A DNA stretch of 64,000 nt from Yponomeuta sedellus (GCA_934045075.1 OW203721.1:382001-446000), one strand, 5' to 3'; positions 24,295 through 34,149 are shown, counted from the first letter of the stretch. Notes: generated by a model not told the origin, from the sequence alone. Made by a program: numbers and translations.

Positions 24295-24615
24295 GCTCGG
24301 ATCACTCGTAGCCTGAGTGATCCAAAACGATCACGAAGGTTAAGCAACATATAGCGCGTTCCGTGCATGAGCACGGACTAATGCTAGCGGTTCCGCTCTT
24401 CGCAAGGCACGTTAAGCAGTTGGTGCCGGCGGCCGTGATTGATGGCAGTCGTTAAGCCAAGTCAGAGGCCTAGGGTGGCTTGAAAACTTCTGACAGTAAA
24501 ACCAGCCACTAGTCTTGCAAGCCTCCACCGATCCGGACTTGGAGTATCGTGGCCTTTACCTTCCTTAAGGACGAGACCCGTGCCCCTCAGTGGGGACATA
24601 ATGGGTTGAGGATGA
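24295..24615 (+). mobile_element. 5S-SINE, diverged subfamily
   Basis: The head reads gatcacgaaggttaagcaac, closer to the 5S segment preceding the A box than other copies. The body has 'gttaagccaagtcagaggcc', 'ccactagtcttgcaagcctc' and 'cagtggggacata'. Shares 'ctagtcttgcaagcctccac' with 35340-35480. Confidence 0.7.
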
Positions 24616-24746
24616 CGAGGAGTTTAGCAAGGTTAAACAGTTTTCTGAAATCGGCATGCGTGCACGCAGCGACTAATGTAGGTATGTTTATGAAACGACT
24701 GAGTTCTGTCAATCGTGGGTAGTGTGGCGCCCTAGCCTTTGTTCCA

Positions 24747-24765
24747 CCCCCCCCCCCCCCCCCCC
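24747..24765 (+). repeat. Poly(C) tract, 19 bp
   Basis: A run of 19 C. It precedes tggatgcaagcgtgagctta, a minus-strand fragment of repeat J. Confidence 0.9.
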
Positions 24766-24852
24766 TGGATGCAAGCGTGAGCTTATGTTATTTTCATTAA
24801 CTTCTTTATTGTACTCGTAAAGATGATATTGTACAATTGGTCTTAAAACTGA

Positions 24853-24990
24853 GGGCCAGTTTTTAAAATCAGAATTTCGCAAAGTAAATACTTAGCTATG
24901 GTGCTGTGTCTTCAAACTTCACAGCGAAGAGCGTGACAGAATGTTACTTTTGTATGTACTTAGTGAAATTCTGAATTAAGAAACAGGCCC
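24853..24990 (+). mobile_element. MITE P
   Basis: gggccagttttt at the left pairs with aaacaggccc at the right, with further imperfect inverted match over about 26 bases. The interior has 'gaagagcgtgacagaatgtt'. Confidence 0.65.
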
Positions 24991-25010
24991 TTACTATTTA
25001 GTTAGTTAGT

Positions 25011-25153
25011 TATCAACCCTTGTATGTCCCCACTGCTGGGGCACGGGTCTCTTCCTGCATCGCAGGAAGGTTAGGCCATACTCCATCACGGGGGACCATG
25101 GGGAACCACCACCAAGTCCGGGTTGGTGGAGAATAGTAAGACTGTGGCGGGCC
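25011..25153 (-). mobile_element. 5S-SINE, 3' part
   Basis: ttatcaacccttgtatgtcc through 'gactgtggcgggcctta'. It carries a short internal duplication/insertion (catggggaaccaccacc). Confidence 0.8.
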
Positions 25154-25179
25154 TTAGTATTTGCTAGTAAATATTCTAG

Positions 25180-25461
25180 GCGGAGCGGTGGTAGCTCAGT
25201 GGGTAGAACCATGGACTGGCAAGCGAGAGATCGATCCCGAGTGAGGGCATGTACCAATGACTTTGTTTAATTTCAAAGTTACGTACATTAACGAATTTGT
25301 AGTCGCAATACCACACGATAACGGTGAAGGAAAACATCGTGAGGAAACCCGCGGCTTGGTTGGCTCCGCACGTATTTACTAGACTTTCCTGTGGGCTATG
25401 CCGACTAAGCTGTCAGGATGGTATAGGTGCTGGGCAAGCCTACACCATCTATAAAAACCAT
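25180..25461 (+). mobile_element. tRNA-derived SINE C
   Basis: A box 'ggtagctcagtgggtagaa', degraded B box 'agatcgatcccgagtg', then 'gtaccaatgactttgttt', 'gaaaacatcgtgaggaaacc' and 'gggcaagcctacaccatcta'. Likely full length. Confidence 0.75.
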
Positions 25462-25524
25462 TATATTAGTAGAATATGGAGGAACAAGGAACATGGCGCA
25501 GTGCATACTTCTATATACTAGGAG

Positions 25525-25797
25525 AAGCGGTTGCCGGTGGGTAGGACAATGGTCTCGAAAGCGAGAGACCCAGGTTCGATTCCCAGCACAGGCATGTATC
25601 AATGACTTTGTTTCTAAGTTAATGAAATGAAATGAAAAGGTTTTCTTCAAAGTAGCGCTGAAACTGCTTAATGAACGTTACAATTAGATATTAGTCAAAC
25701 TAGGTGGCCCTTTCAAAATCAAGATCATTTTGGAGAAAAAATGGACAAAAAACTTAAAGAGCCATTACCTAGCAATACCACTCGCTAATGAAGAAGC
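25525..25797 (+). mobile_element. SINE C split by a LINE fragment
   Basis: 25525-25620 has the tRNA-like part with B box (caggttcgattcccag) up to 'gactttgtttctaagtt'. 25763-25797 resumes with 'ctagcaataccactcgct', equivalent to the SINE C body. The LINE fragment is between. Confidence 0.6.
25621..25762 (-). mobile_element. LINE 3' UTR fragment inserted in SINE C
   Basis: Starts with (ATGAA)-type tail, then aaggttttcttcaaagtagc and 'ggagaaaaaatggacaaaaa', matching the 3' UTR of the 51746-55576 LINE. Truncated within the UTR. Confidence 0.8.
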
Positions 25798-25805
25798 CGA
25801 ACAAC

Positions 25806-26116
25806 CAGAGTGCTTAGTGCGAGTTTTTTAACTACTCGATCGCGTTAACGTAAACTCATATTTCTATGGCATCGAGGAAGCGCCACCTAGTGACAAGTAT
25901 GGAGATTAAAATTGCTGAGTGCGAGTTGTAATGGTTTACGTTGAGAAGTGAACACGTTTACCAGCCAAAACACGAATGAACGCGAGTGCGAGTTTTACTG
26001 TGACAGCGTTTTGCCAGTTCGAACGGTTAACTTACTAATACTCAATATTCAAAGCTCGATTAACGCGGTAGTAAAGTTATTCGATTGGATCTGTCAAACT
26101 CGCACTAAGCACTCTG
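25806..26116. mobile_element. MITE R, 311 bp
   Basis: Perfect 20-bp terminal inverted repeats: cagagtgcttagtgcgagtt at 25806-25825 and its complement at 26097-26116. Internal words 'gagtgcgagttg' repeat part of the terminus. The open frame at 25948-26190 is not recognisable as a transposase. Confidence 0.8.
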
Positions 26117-26131
26117 AGTGTCTGAGGTGTT

Positions 26132-26228
26132 CACATAACCCAGCGCTTGAAATTGCCATCCTCGGGGTTAATCCCATACGCTCACTTTAAGAGGCCTGCG
26201 CTCTTCAGTGGGACGTTTATATACTAGA
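26132..26228 (+). repeat. Dispersed repeat H, diverged
   Basis: cagcgcttgaaattgccatc, then 'gcgctcttcagtgggacgt'. Confidence 0.5.
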
Positions 26229-26269
26229 TCAAACAAAAAACTATACTAATGTTGCTTATTACAGTCAGT

Positions 26270-26645
26270 TTGCTTTTAGAATATACCTCGGGCTCTAGAA
26301 TAGGCTTCGGTTTTCGCCGAAAGCACACGAATGTAATACTACTGCCTGCTCTGTATAAGTGTCATGTTAGTTCCGATTTCGAAGGTTCCAATATTTATAC
26401 ATACATAACCTCACGCCTGTATCCCAGAGGGGTAGGCAGAGACCAGGGACTGCCACCTGCCACGATCCTGACAAATCACCTTCGCTTCATCAACGTTCAT
26501 AAGTCGTTGCATGCACGCACGCCGGCTCCGGGTACTTTTTATCTTTCCCTTTGCTAATACATCCCCTATCTGGATATCCAATATTTATATTACACGAATA
26601 TATCCGATTCTATCAGATAGTATCCGAGTTATATTCTAAAAGCTA
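26270..26645. mobile_element. MITE Q, interrupted by repeat J
   Basis: Ends 'gcttttagaatatacctcgg' and, inverted, 'ccgagttatattctaaaagc'. The interior matches the uninterrupted copy 60920-61125 (ctcgggctctagaa, aatactactgcctgctctgt). Repeat J occupies 26399-26577. Confidence 0.75.
26399..26577 (+). mobile_element. Repeat J inserted in MITE Q, with TSD
   Basis: About 179 bp flanked by a perfect 11-bp duplication, CCAATATTTAT, at 26388-26398 and 26578-26588. It has the longest J sequence here: 'cataacctcacgcctgtatc' to 'catcccctatctggatat'. A duplication of this length suggests retroposition. Confidence 0.7.
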
Positions 26646-26649
26646 AAAG

Positions 26650-27485
26650 ATTATACGTGGTTTACATGCCCTATAAACAAAATTAAAACAAAGACGTAAC
26701 CACAGATTATACAAACTGCCTCGCAAAAGTGTTTGGAGAATCGTGTTTTTAACATATCTGAATACACGACCATTCAATTAAAACAATCACTAAAGCCGCC
26801 TGCGATAGTATTTCAGCAGTAGATAAGGCTCGGTGTGTCATCTGTTGTAACGTGCAGTGGTATGTTGATGTGTCAAGTGTAATAATCACAGTCGGGACTC
26901 GAATTCGAGCCTCGCATGACATCATGGCACTCAGTGGCTTGTTGCTGAAATGCGACGCGGGGTCCATTACAGTGCATCATTCTGGCTAGTCGACGCTGTG
27001 AAGGTAAACATCGTGTGTGAGCCTGCCATTCAGCCTAGAACATTCGGTCCCGTGAGATTCAGATCCACGTGCGCCAGGCCATGCTCTCGGCCGGATGGCA
27101 CTGTACATGAGCCCATTCGAGCTTTTGTCAACATCCTTCAGAGATGAAATCGGATACGCCCTAATTGGTAATGTTCTGTGTAACAGCGTTTGTGGAAAAT
27201 TCAAAGTAAACTATCTTCAGCGCGATAAATGATCATTTTGCTCGTATTGAAGTTGTTTTGTACTGCTTGGAAACGGGCGAGATATCCCACCAACACTCAC
27301 ATGTGAAAAAATTGCCAACTTCATGTCTCCTAATTTTGAAACAAATTAAGCCGAAAAATGTGAAGCAACTGATCTATGCATCCATTCTCGCGCATACCTA
27401 AGCAGCATGTACTTACATGTAGCGCTGCATAGGCCTTCTCTCGCAGAGAGAATAGGGGCATTAAATGCGTTTCAAGCACTACAGT
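26650..27485. other. No gene recognised
   Basis: Non-coding; 26880-27150 is less AT-rich. An H-like fragment 'cataggccttctctcgcaga' lies at about 27428. Confidence 0.3.
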
Positions 27486-27489
27486 ACCT

Positions 27490-27570
27490 ACGTGAAAAAT
27501 TCAGGTTTTCTCACGATGTTTCCTTCACGGTTAGCAGGTGGGTCTGGTAGTCTACTATAACACTGTGAAG
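27490..27570 (-). mobile_element. SINE C internal fragment
   Basis: 'tctcacgatgtttccttcac' followed by 'tctactataacact' matches the C body in reverse. No tRNA-like part. Confidence 0.4.
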
Positions 27571-27689
27571 TAAAGAAAGTCTTGCTCACAGAGCAATTAT
27601 GCCATCTATTTTTATTGTGGGCGTAGTTATTAGTTATATTATACATAGTTATTCCGTCCATTTTTTGATCAACATTGTATACAAACATT

Positions 27690-27992
27690 GAGTTATGCAA
27701 CAACAGGCGCGGTCAGGTACAGGACGGGAGACCGTCCCGTGACTACCGCTAGTGGCATTTTTCCGAGCGCTTCCGTGCTTCGCAAGGCCTTTGGTGCCGG
27801 CTGTCATGTAATGGCAGTCGTTAAGCCATGTCAGAGACCTTATGGGCGGCTTGATAGCTTCTGAGAGTAAGGCTCACCACTGTCTTACAATCCTCCACCA
27901 ACACGGACTTGGCCCCCGTGGTGGAGTATGGCCTAACCTTCCTGCGATGCAGGAAGAGACCCGTGCCCCAGCTGTGGGGACTAACAAGGGTT
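27690..27992 (+). mobile_element. 5S-SINE, lacking first ~50 bp
   Basis: Starts within the 5S-like head (gagttatgcaacaacaggcg), includes gacgggagaccgtcccg and the full body to 'aacaagggttgatatcg'. Shares 'tcagagaccttatgggcggc' with 2451-2802, so these two are close relatives. Confidence 0.8.
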
Positions 27993-28021
27993 GATATCGT
28001 ATTGCATACAAAATTGACAAA

Positions 28022-28100
28022 TGAACGTAAGTTAGAAAACCAAGTCATTGGTACAGGCCGGCATCGAACCCAGCACCTCTAGAATGTAAGACAACCGATG
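28022..28100 (-). mobile_element. SINE C tRNA-like part, diverged
   Basis: 'gttagaaaaccaagtcattg', 'ggtacaggccggcatcgaac' and 'cccagcacctct' match the C start in reverse. Confidence 0.55.
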
Positions 28101-28104
28101 AAAT

Positions 28105-28495
28105 CTGGTCTAAACGATCTCCATGCTTGCGCATACTCGGCTCAAAAGAGAACCAGATATTGTGAGGTTTTTTACACGCATTCTACCTCAGCACTTTAGT
28201 AACGGTAGACTCGCTAGAGAGAGACGCGAATATGGTGCGAGCCCAGGCGAGAACGAGAGCGGCTGCGATGACATTTTTTTCGCTTCCCTACGATGTACTG
28301 ACAAAAGCGAGGATCTGACGGAAGACGCCAAGTGATTTTGTGTCGTAAAAAGGCTAAATAGATGTACCAAAGGCTTTTAAGAGTTTAAAAACTATTTAAT
28401 AAAAAAAATACAAAACCTATAAATAACAATTTGCTGACTAACCGAATATTAAGTGATTTCACAAGGAAAAGACTTAAACCCAGATTAAACAAAAA
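28105..28495. other. No gene; one satellite-like unit
   Basis: About 28303-28332 reads gcgaggatctgacggaagac, resembling one unit of the 45-bp array at 62900-63259. The open frame 28123-28335 ends in this unit. Confidence 0.35.
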
Positions 28496-28544
28496 TGGCC
28501 TAATTATTGAATATATTATAAAAATATATTCAATAATTAGGCCA
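28496..28544. repeat. Perfect palindrome, 22-bp arms
   Basis: Arms 28496-28517 and 28523-28544 (tggcctaattattgaatat...), 5-bp spacer ataaa. Probably a collapsed inverted-repeat element. Confidence 0.85.
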
Positions 28545-28945
28545 GCATAAAACACGTGTAGGCTATATCTTAAACATGTTAGCAATATTTATTTTATGAA
28601 TTTATTAGTGAGACCAAAGTAAGTGTTAGGAAGATTTATTTTGTTGGTAATTTTATCGGCAAATAATGGCAACTCCACATTTTGTATGCATATAGTTATT
28701 CAACCTTGCAGCTCAACTCTGGATTCAAAACGAATAGCAATGAATTCGAGGAAGAAAAAAACACTATTTGAATTCCCGTGTAATGAAGTACAGTCGAGCT
28801 CATCAATCACGTGTTACCGCTTAGGTACATATCGAATGCACGCTTTTTTTGTTTTGAACAGAACTTGCTTGCGTAGCCAAGATTTATCTCAACTGCACAT
28901 TTTATTCATTGTTTATTAAATCTACATCATCATCAGCCATTTGAC
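28545..28945. other. No gene recognised
   Basis: Contains a 98-codon plus-strand frame (28623-28919) with no domain I recognise and no homology evidence. Confidence 0.25.
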
Positions 28946-28948
28946 GTT

Positions 28949-29130
28949 GACGACCTCTGTGGCGTAGCATCCACAGAGGTCGTCAAGTGTGGCGTAGAGC
29001 CCCGGGTTCGAATACCGGCTGGAGACAAAAAAAAAGCCCAGGTCTGGATGTTTACATGTCGTAGTTTCTGGTTCCCACGACTCAGGGTATCCTAGTGTGG
29101 GGCCAGAAGCAATGTATGTGCCTGTATGTA
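28949..29130 (+). mobile_element. tRNA-derived SINE E with hairpin at its 5' end
   Basis: B box ccccgggttcgaataccgg, then 'gcccaggtctggatgtttac', 'gggtatcctagtgtggggcc' and 'gtgcctgtatgtaaatgtt'. The head region forms a perfect 14-bp stem (28949-28962 with 28971-28984, gacgacctctgtgg), an inverted duplication of the SINE start. Confidence 0.75.
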
Positions 29131-29170
29131 AATGTTATGTTATTTGACGCCCACTGCAGAACATAACGCA

Positions 29171-29417
29171 CCCTCAGAACGAAAGAGGCCTAAGTCAAAA
29201 AATAGTTTAAATACTCAAAACATTCTCAAAAAATTGAGCACTTAGCAATCATAGAGAGACATAAAAAGGTATGCTCTATCCGATGAATAGTAAAACAAAG
29301 GCACTTAATGTAAAAAAAAGAGCATAGCGAATCTTCCGTCCATGGAATACCTTTTTATGACTCTGATTGTAACTCAATTTCACTATTTTTTGACTTAGGC
29401 CCCTTTCGTTCTGAGGG
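29171..29417. mobile_element. MITE S, 247 bp
   Basis: 36-bp terminal inverted repeats with one mismatch: ccctcagaacgaaagaggcc at the left and its complement form at the right (29382-29417). The interior holds a second inverted pair around 'cataaaaaggtatgc'. No open frame. Confidence 0.85.
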
Positions 29418-29429
29418 AGGAACATACTC

Positions 29430-30045
29430 CCTCATTTGTTCCCAAGCTACCCGATCTTGAATTTAATTTACACTCAAATGAAATATAAAAAAAATATGTA
29501 TGTATGACAATAATCCGATTTTTTCTTAGCCTTTTTTAACCCACTAAATTTATCCAGAATTAAGGTTCCTAACTCTTATTATGATTGTGAAATCTTAGAA
29601 CTATATTTATACGGTTCATATAGCGAAAGAAGTCAGACTAGTTTGTGGCAATTGGCAAATCGTTGTCCTTGCCTACGCCTTATTAAGGTGAATAGATAAA
29701 ATAGAAACTTGCTTTAATTTGCAGATGGTTTATTAGTACACTTGTTACTGGTGAAATACATTTTTTTTTTATTAAATGAGTAAAGCAGGTATGTGCTATA
29801 TATGTTCTTAAGAGTGCATATTATCGTTTAAATAAGCTTCTATAACTCAAAACAATAATCAAAAATTTGTACATTGTCTTGGAAATTTATTATTTTATGC
29901 TAACAATTCAGATTTTTATCTTTCTCTACACCAAGTTTTATGTAAATCCATTCACCTTCCATTGCGTGATTGAGTAACAAACATCTTCACTAACTTACAC
30001 ATTTAGAATATGATTATGATTTGGAAAAACATTAATTTATTACGT
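29430..30045. other. No gene; Helitron-like 5' end at 29920-30025
   Basis: AT-rich. About 29920-30025 on minus resembles the start of the second Helitron-like family ('tttgttactcaatcacgcaa', 'ggatttacataaaacttgg'). Confidence 0.4.
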
Positions 30046-30049
30046 CTCA

Positions 30050-30233
30050 TCTATAATATAAAAACGAATCGCTGAATGTGTTGGTAAGCGCAAATCTCAA
30101 GAGCAGCTGAACCGATATTGCTAATTCTTTTTTTTATATTCCTTGAAGTACGAGGTTGGGTCTTACGGAGAGAAAAAATTAAAAAACTTAAATAATTGAT
30201 GGTAGGCGGTAGGATGTTCGCTGGATCAGCTAG
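30050..30233 (+). mobile_element. Helitron-like element, family 1
   Basis: Starts TCTATAATATAAAAACGAAT, ends ggatcagCTAG. The interior matches 3020-3207. Confidence 0.7.
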
Positions 30234-30239
30234 ATCTAA

Positions 30240-30885
30240 ATTAAAGTTAACAACAGAGAAACAGACGGATTATTTTAAAATAGCCGCGTTGTTCTCATTA
30301 CATAGGTTTTTTTAATCGACTGTACTGTTGGAATGCCAACGTGTTTGATCTAGCAGTGGTTGTTCACGCAAGTCAAAGCAATATTACCTCTATGGCGGGA
30401 GATTTAAGAACTACTACAACGGAATACTCAGTTTTGTAAGGGGCATTGTAAAGGTGTCAAAACATTCAACAAAGAGCTACGAAATTGTTCAAATGTTTAT
30501 ACACAAAGTGTTATCTTTTCCATTCTATTTCGTTGACAATTTGTAACCTTAGACTTGTAGTCTCGGCGAACAGAAAAATACAAGGAGATAGTAATATTCA
30601 GGGTGAATGAGAGATAAGTGATGCTTTTGTCCACTACTTCACAATTACACTGTCTACAATTTTATATTTGTTATTACGGGTGGAGGAAAACATCGTGGAG
30701 AAATTCGCAGCTGACCTCGCTCCGGACTGGTGGTGCTGATAACGCATTATCTTTGTTGTGATTTCAAATAAACAAATTGATTTAATATCTGTGTGGTGAT
30801 TTTATGTATTAGAAAATAATAAATTGTAAATTTGTATTATAAAGAACACTTAAGGAACATTATAGATTTCGTTCCGTAATAGTTA
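30240..30885. other. No gene recognised
   Basis: AT-rich; about 30660-30722 (ggaggaaaacatcgtggaga) is a remnant of the SINE C body. Confidence 0.35.
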
Positions 30886-30890
30886 AGGGG

Positions 30891-31450
30891 ATATGCTGCC
30901 GTGTTATGACAAAACACTGTATCTTAGATACAGTGTTTTGAAGTAACTAGAATAATTCGATTCTTCGCCCTTAAGTACATGGTATGGCATCAAAAAATAT
31001 GGAAAAAGTTTTAATAATACGCAAATCAGTCATAGTAAATAAGACTGTATAGCCAATATTATAGAGACCTGTTTTGACAAAATACTGTTTCTATAGATAG
31101 GTACCGTGTTTTGCCAAAACATCCGCGTGATTTTTATGCCAAATAACTGTAGATGCAGTGTTTTGTCATAACAACTTTAAAACCTTTTCCTATTTGTCAA
31201 GAAAAAATCCGCATTTTTTCTTGAAATTTAAAATCTAGAATTTTCAATTAGAGTCTATATACAAAAAAATATAAATTAACTAGTTACGGCATAATTATGT
31301 GCACTATTATTTAACACATGTAAATTTTTTAAAGTAATCTGTTTTGATTTGACGTATCTATGCGGAATTTTCTTAACGAAATGTTTTTGGCGTTTTCTGG
31401 AAAATGCCTGTTTTTAAATTACAGTGTCTTGTCAGGACACGGCAGTATGT
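30891..31450. mobile_element. MITE T, about 560 bp
   Basis: Imperfect ~31-bp terminal inverted repeats: 'atatgctgccgtgttatgac' at the left and 'cttgtcaggacacggcagta' at the right. The terminal word 'acaaaacactgta' recurs internally in both orientations (30910, 30938, 31075, 31108, 31155), as in elements with subterminal transposase sites. Confidence 0.7.
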
Positions 31451-31454
31451 ACAT

Positions 31455-31854
31455 AAGCTTATAAGCCTTGTCAAAGGCATACTGTATAAGTTAACTGAGT
31501 GCGGAGATTTATTATTTTACCATACTTTAGAAATTATAGTGTACTTAAGGTGATACTACATGTTTATTTTACAAGCTTATCTTATAAGCTTACGATAAGG
31601 TTATTTTTAAGTTTGTATTACAAGATTATTGGTATATTCTGTTGTTTTGATTTAATAAGTTATCACTTATCACCACATTAAAATCTCCCTACACGCCGAT
31701 TATAGTTAAGGTTATTTGATTTATTAACACAAAACAAACAAAACTGTTTCTTGTATTTAAAGATTTTAACTACTTCCAGATTACCTATTATCGATGCTCG
31801 TACTAAACCTCCAGATTATTAAATGGGTCTAATCGCGATAAATTATTACGTATA
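31455..31854. other. No gene recognised
   Basis: AT-rich with 'ataagcttataag' type palindromes near 31454 and 31575. Confidence 0.3.
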
Positions 31855-32010
31855 ACGACTGTGGCGTAGCGGTAGTGCTTCTGCCTACCATGGAAGAGGT
31901 CTTGGGTTCGAATCCCAGCTGTGGAAAAAAAGAAGGCCCAGGTCTTGGATGTTTAAATGGTATCCTAGTGTCGGACCAAAAGCAATGTACCTACATATGT
32001 GCTTGTATGT
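31855..32010 (+). mobile_element. tRNA-derived SINE E
   Basis: A box 'gactgtggcgtagcggtag', B box 'cttgggttcgaatcccagc', body 'cccaggtcttggatgttta' and tail 'gtgcttgtatgtaaatgtt'. The best-preserved tRNA-like region among the E copies; it resembles tRNA-Gly. Confidence 0.8.
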
Positions 32011-32016
32011 AAATGT

Positions 32017-32100
32017 TCTTCTTCTTCTTCAGGCTATATTTATGTAGTCCACTGCTGGACATAGCCCTCCCCTAATTAGCGCCATAGCGCTCTGTCTGTT
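32017..32100 (-). repeat. LINE-like 3' end ('cactgctggacatag')
   Basis: Directly follows SINE E. Contains cttcttcttcaggctatatt and gtccactgctggacatagcc; matches 4926-4985 and the end of 44055-44290. Confidence 0.55.
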
Positions 32101-32104
32101 AATG

Positions 32105-32555
32105 TAAATGTTACGTTGTTTCAAATCGAAATTACCGTTACGTCGGGAACTAAAGTAATTTAGTTTTACCTAACAAATAATTACGATCAGACCCGTTTAA
32201 TACGAGTATGTAACAAGGAATGACATGACAAAATTTTAATTTTACTTCCTCACATCTACAAATTGTCCTCCAAACGTTTCCGAACCAAGTTTTTTCCACG
32301 ATTCCTCATAAGCTTTCCTCAGAGGCAGTTCACATAATCTGTGTTTTAGTAATTTCCTACACACTATTTAAACTGTATCTAAGAAGTGTTTCAAGCAACC
32401 ATGTTTTTATTAGATTGATAAAAATTAATTGAGCACCCTAATTCCTTAATGTGTGGTGAGAGAGAGCTCTCAGAGAGTGCACGGCAATGGGATGTTCTTC
32501 TTCACAGTTACCAAGTGATACTAATACTTTGCAAATGTAAATGGAAAATAAAATC
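32105..32555. other. No gene recognised
   Basis: AT-rich non-coding DNA. Confidence 0.3.
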
Positions 32556-32557
32556 AT

Positions 32558-32757
32558 AACTGTTTTTATACGGATTTTACTCGTTTATTTTACATTTTTC
32601 CGACATTTTCGCACTTTTTCAGCAGTCTTCCGAGACCACGGCACCTGAAAAAGTGCCGAGACGTCGGAAAACTGTAAAAATGTAAAATAGACGAGTAAAA
32701 TCCGTATAAAAACAGTTTTTATTATGTCTAGTGCTCGTGTTAACCTTGGGAAATAAA
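32558..32757. mobile_element. Fold-back element G
   Basis: Left arm from 32558 (aactgtttttatacggattt) and right arm to 32717 pair over about 46 bases. The centre reads gcactttttcag ... cacctgaaaaagtgc. The flank 'gtctagtgctcgtgttaacc' is as at 9143-9419. A minus-strand tRNA-like fragment (aggttcgattctggttcgag) follows at about 32760-32800. Confidence 0.7.
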
Positions 32758-33029
32758 GTCTCCTCGAACCAGAATCGAACCTAGAACCTCCCGAATGAGA
32801 AGAGAACTCTTTAAACGCAGCTTTGCCACGACATTGTATGTAATACATCCTAAGAAGTACACAAAACACTATTTTTAAGATATTGATAGAAATTTATAAA
32901 ATAATAATAATTATTATTATAAACTGGTTTCTCGCAAAACCCATTACTTTGTTTGGCATGAAAAGCATTTCTTCATTTATGAATTCCAGAAAACAAAAAA
33001 TAGTATTACATATTGATTCTCAATGCCCG

Positions 33030-33245
33030 TACATAAGATAAGATAAGATGAGAATATTCTTTATTGTACACCAGAGCACATAGTTATATATAAAAGATAA
33101 GATAGATAAAAACGTTTATTGCCATATAAAAAGTACATCATATAGGTACAGACTCCCACACTAGGCTGTGCCTGTCCCGTGGGGGATGGAATTTAGTCGT
33201 AATTACTTTAATTCTCGACGTTTCGTCAGCGTCGCATTTGCCGTG
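33030..33245 (-). mobile_element. Two LINE 3' ends in series
   Basis: 33037-33080: (TTATC)n-type tail then 'gaatattctttattgtacac'. 33090-33200: 'gatagataaaaacgtttatt' with 'taggctgtgcctgtcccgtg'. Then 'ctcgacgtttcgtcagcgtc', a fragment related to element G. Confidence 0.5.
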
Positions 33246-33249
33246 GTCA

Positions 33250-33660
33250 CGGCTTGACTCTACCTTATAAATAATCGCGATTAGACCCGTTTAAAATATA
33301 TAACTGTGTATGAGAATCGCGAATCATTAAAAAAACGAATATAATAATTATTATAAACTCGTAGTTGTAAGACAAGCAAGCAGTCACACGAAGCCTCTAC
33401 GAACACGCGAGCGAGTTTTTGCCCGCACTTCGCTGCGGACAGTTATATTCGACCAATCTATCGCAATTACAGTTAAGTACTGCGCCGAGAGGACAGTTAG
33501 GCGGGCCTATGACAAAAAGCGGTAGCTGCCTTCCTCGGAGCCTGGACTTGGACAAGGCTGCCTTGTTAGGAGTAATTTCTCTCGACTTTCCAACAACTGT
33601 GGCTAACTGCATCCTGCTCGGTTGAAGTGGCACTCGTATTATGGAGGTACTAGTTTGTAT
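33250..33660. other. No gene recognised
   Basis: 33370-33630 is GC-richer and open on both strands (78 and 68 codons) without a recognisable domain. Confidence 0.3.
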
Positions 33661-33663
33661 GTT

Positions 33664-33720
33664 TGATGTGAACCCTTTTATGTCCCCACTGCTGGGGCAG
33701 GGGTAGGCTAGACCTTCGAA
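33664..33720 (-). mobile_element. 5S-SINE, 3' end fragment
   Basis: gtgaacccttttatgtcccc followed by actgctggggcaggggt. Confidence 0.7.
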
Positions 33721-33827
33721 GGCATTTATTGAATGAAAACAAACAATTACAAGTCAGCAAAATCTTACGTGCATTATATATATACTTGTACAGCCAGGGG
33801 CGTTTCTTTAGACTATCTATCTGTCTA

Positions 33828-33905
33828 TAATCAGCCCACACAGCCCACTGCTAGGTATAGGCCTCCTTCTTACTGCGCCGTTCTTCTCGGTCCTGGACTA
33901 ATCTG
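33828..33905 (-). repeat. H-related repeat fragment
   Basis: atcagcccacacagcccact, gctaggtataggcctcctt: the 'cccactgctgggcataggcc' type end. Confidence 0.45.
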
Positions 33906-34149
33906 ATCTTATTAATCTTAATACAAAAAAAAATGTCATGAAAAATAAAAAAACATACTTTCGCTTACTCAGATGTTTTGTACATTAGTCTAGATTTTAC
34001 ATAAAAATTATTGGTATCTTGAAAATGTACTTGCTTATGTCTGTCCTGTGCGCCTAACAAACAAAATAGTAAGTGGCATGAGCGGTGTATTCCAGCATGT
34101 CGTGTTTCCAAAGAAAAAAAGAGATCTACGCAACATTTCAAATTAATGT

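Noticed and set aside
24019..24374. Overlapping minus-strand frames of 83 and 102 codons as a gene
   Set aside because: No recognised domain, no splice or promoter support, and the end overlaps the diverged 5S-SINE.
31855..31925. Functional tRNA gene (Gly-like)
   Set aside because: The A and B boxes are good, but the SINE E body and tail follow and there is no closed acceptor stem or Pol III terminator.
33200..33245. Hammerhead-ribozyme-like core (ctgacgaaacgtc on minus), also in element G
   Set aside because: The CUGANGA and GAAA words run together with no helix II between them, and in G the CUGANGA word is mismatched.
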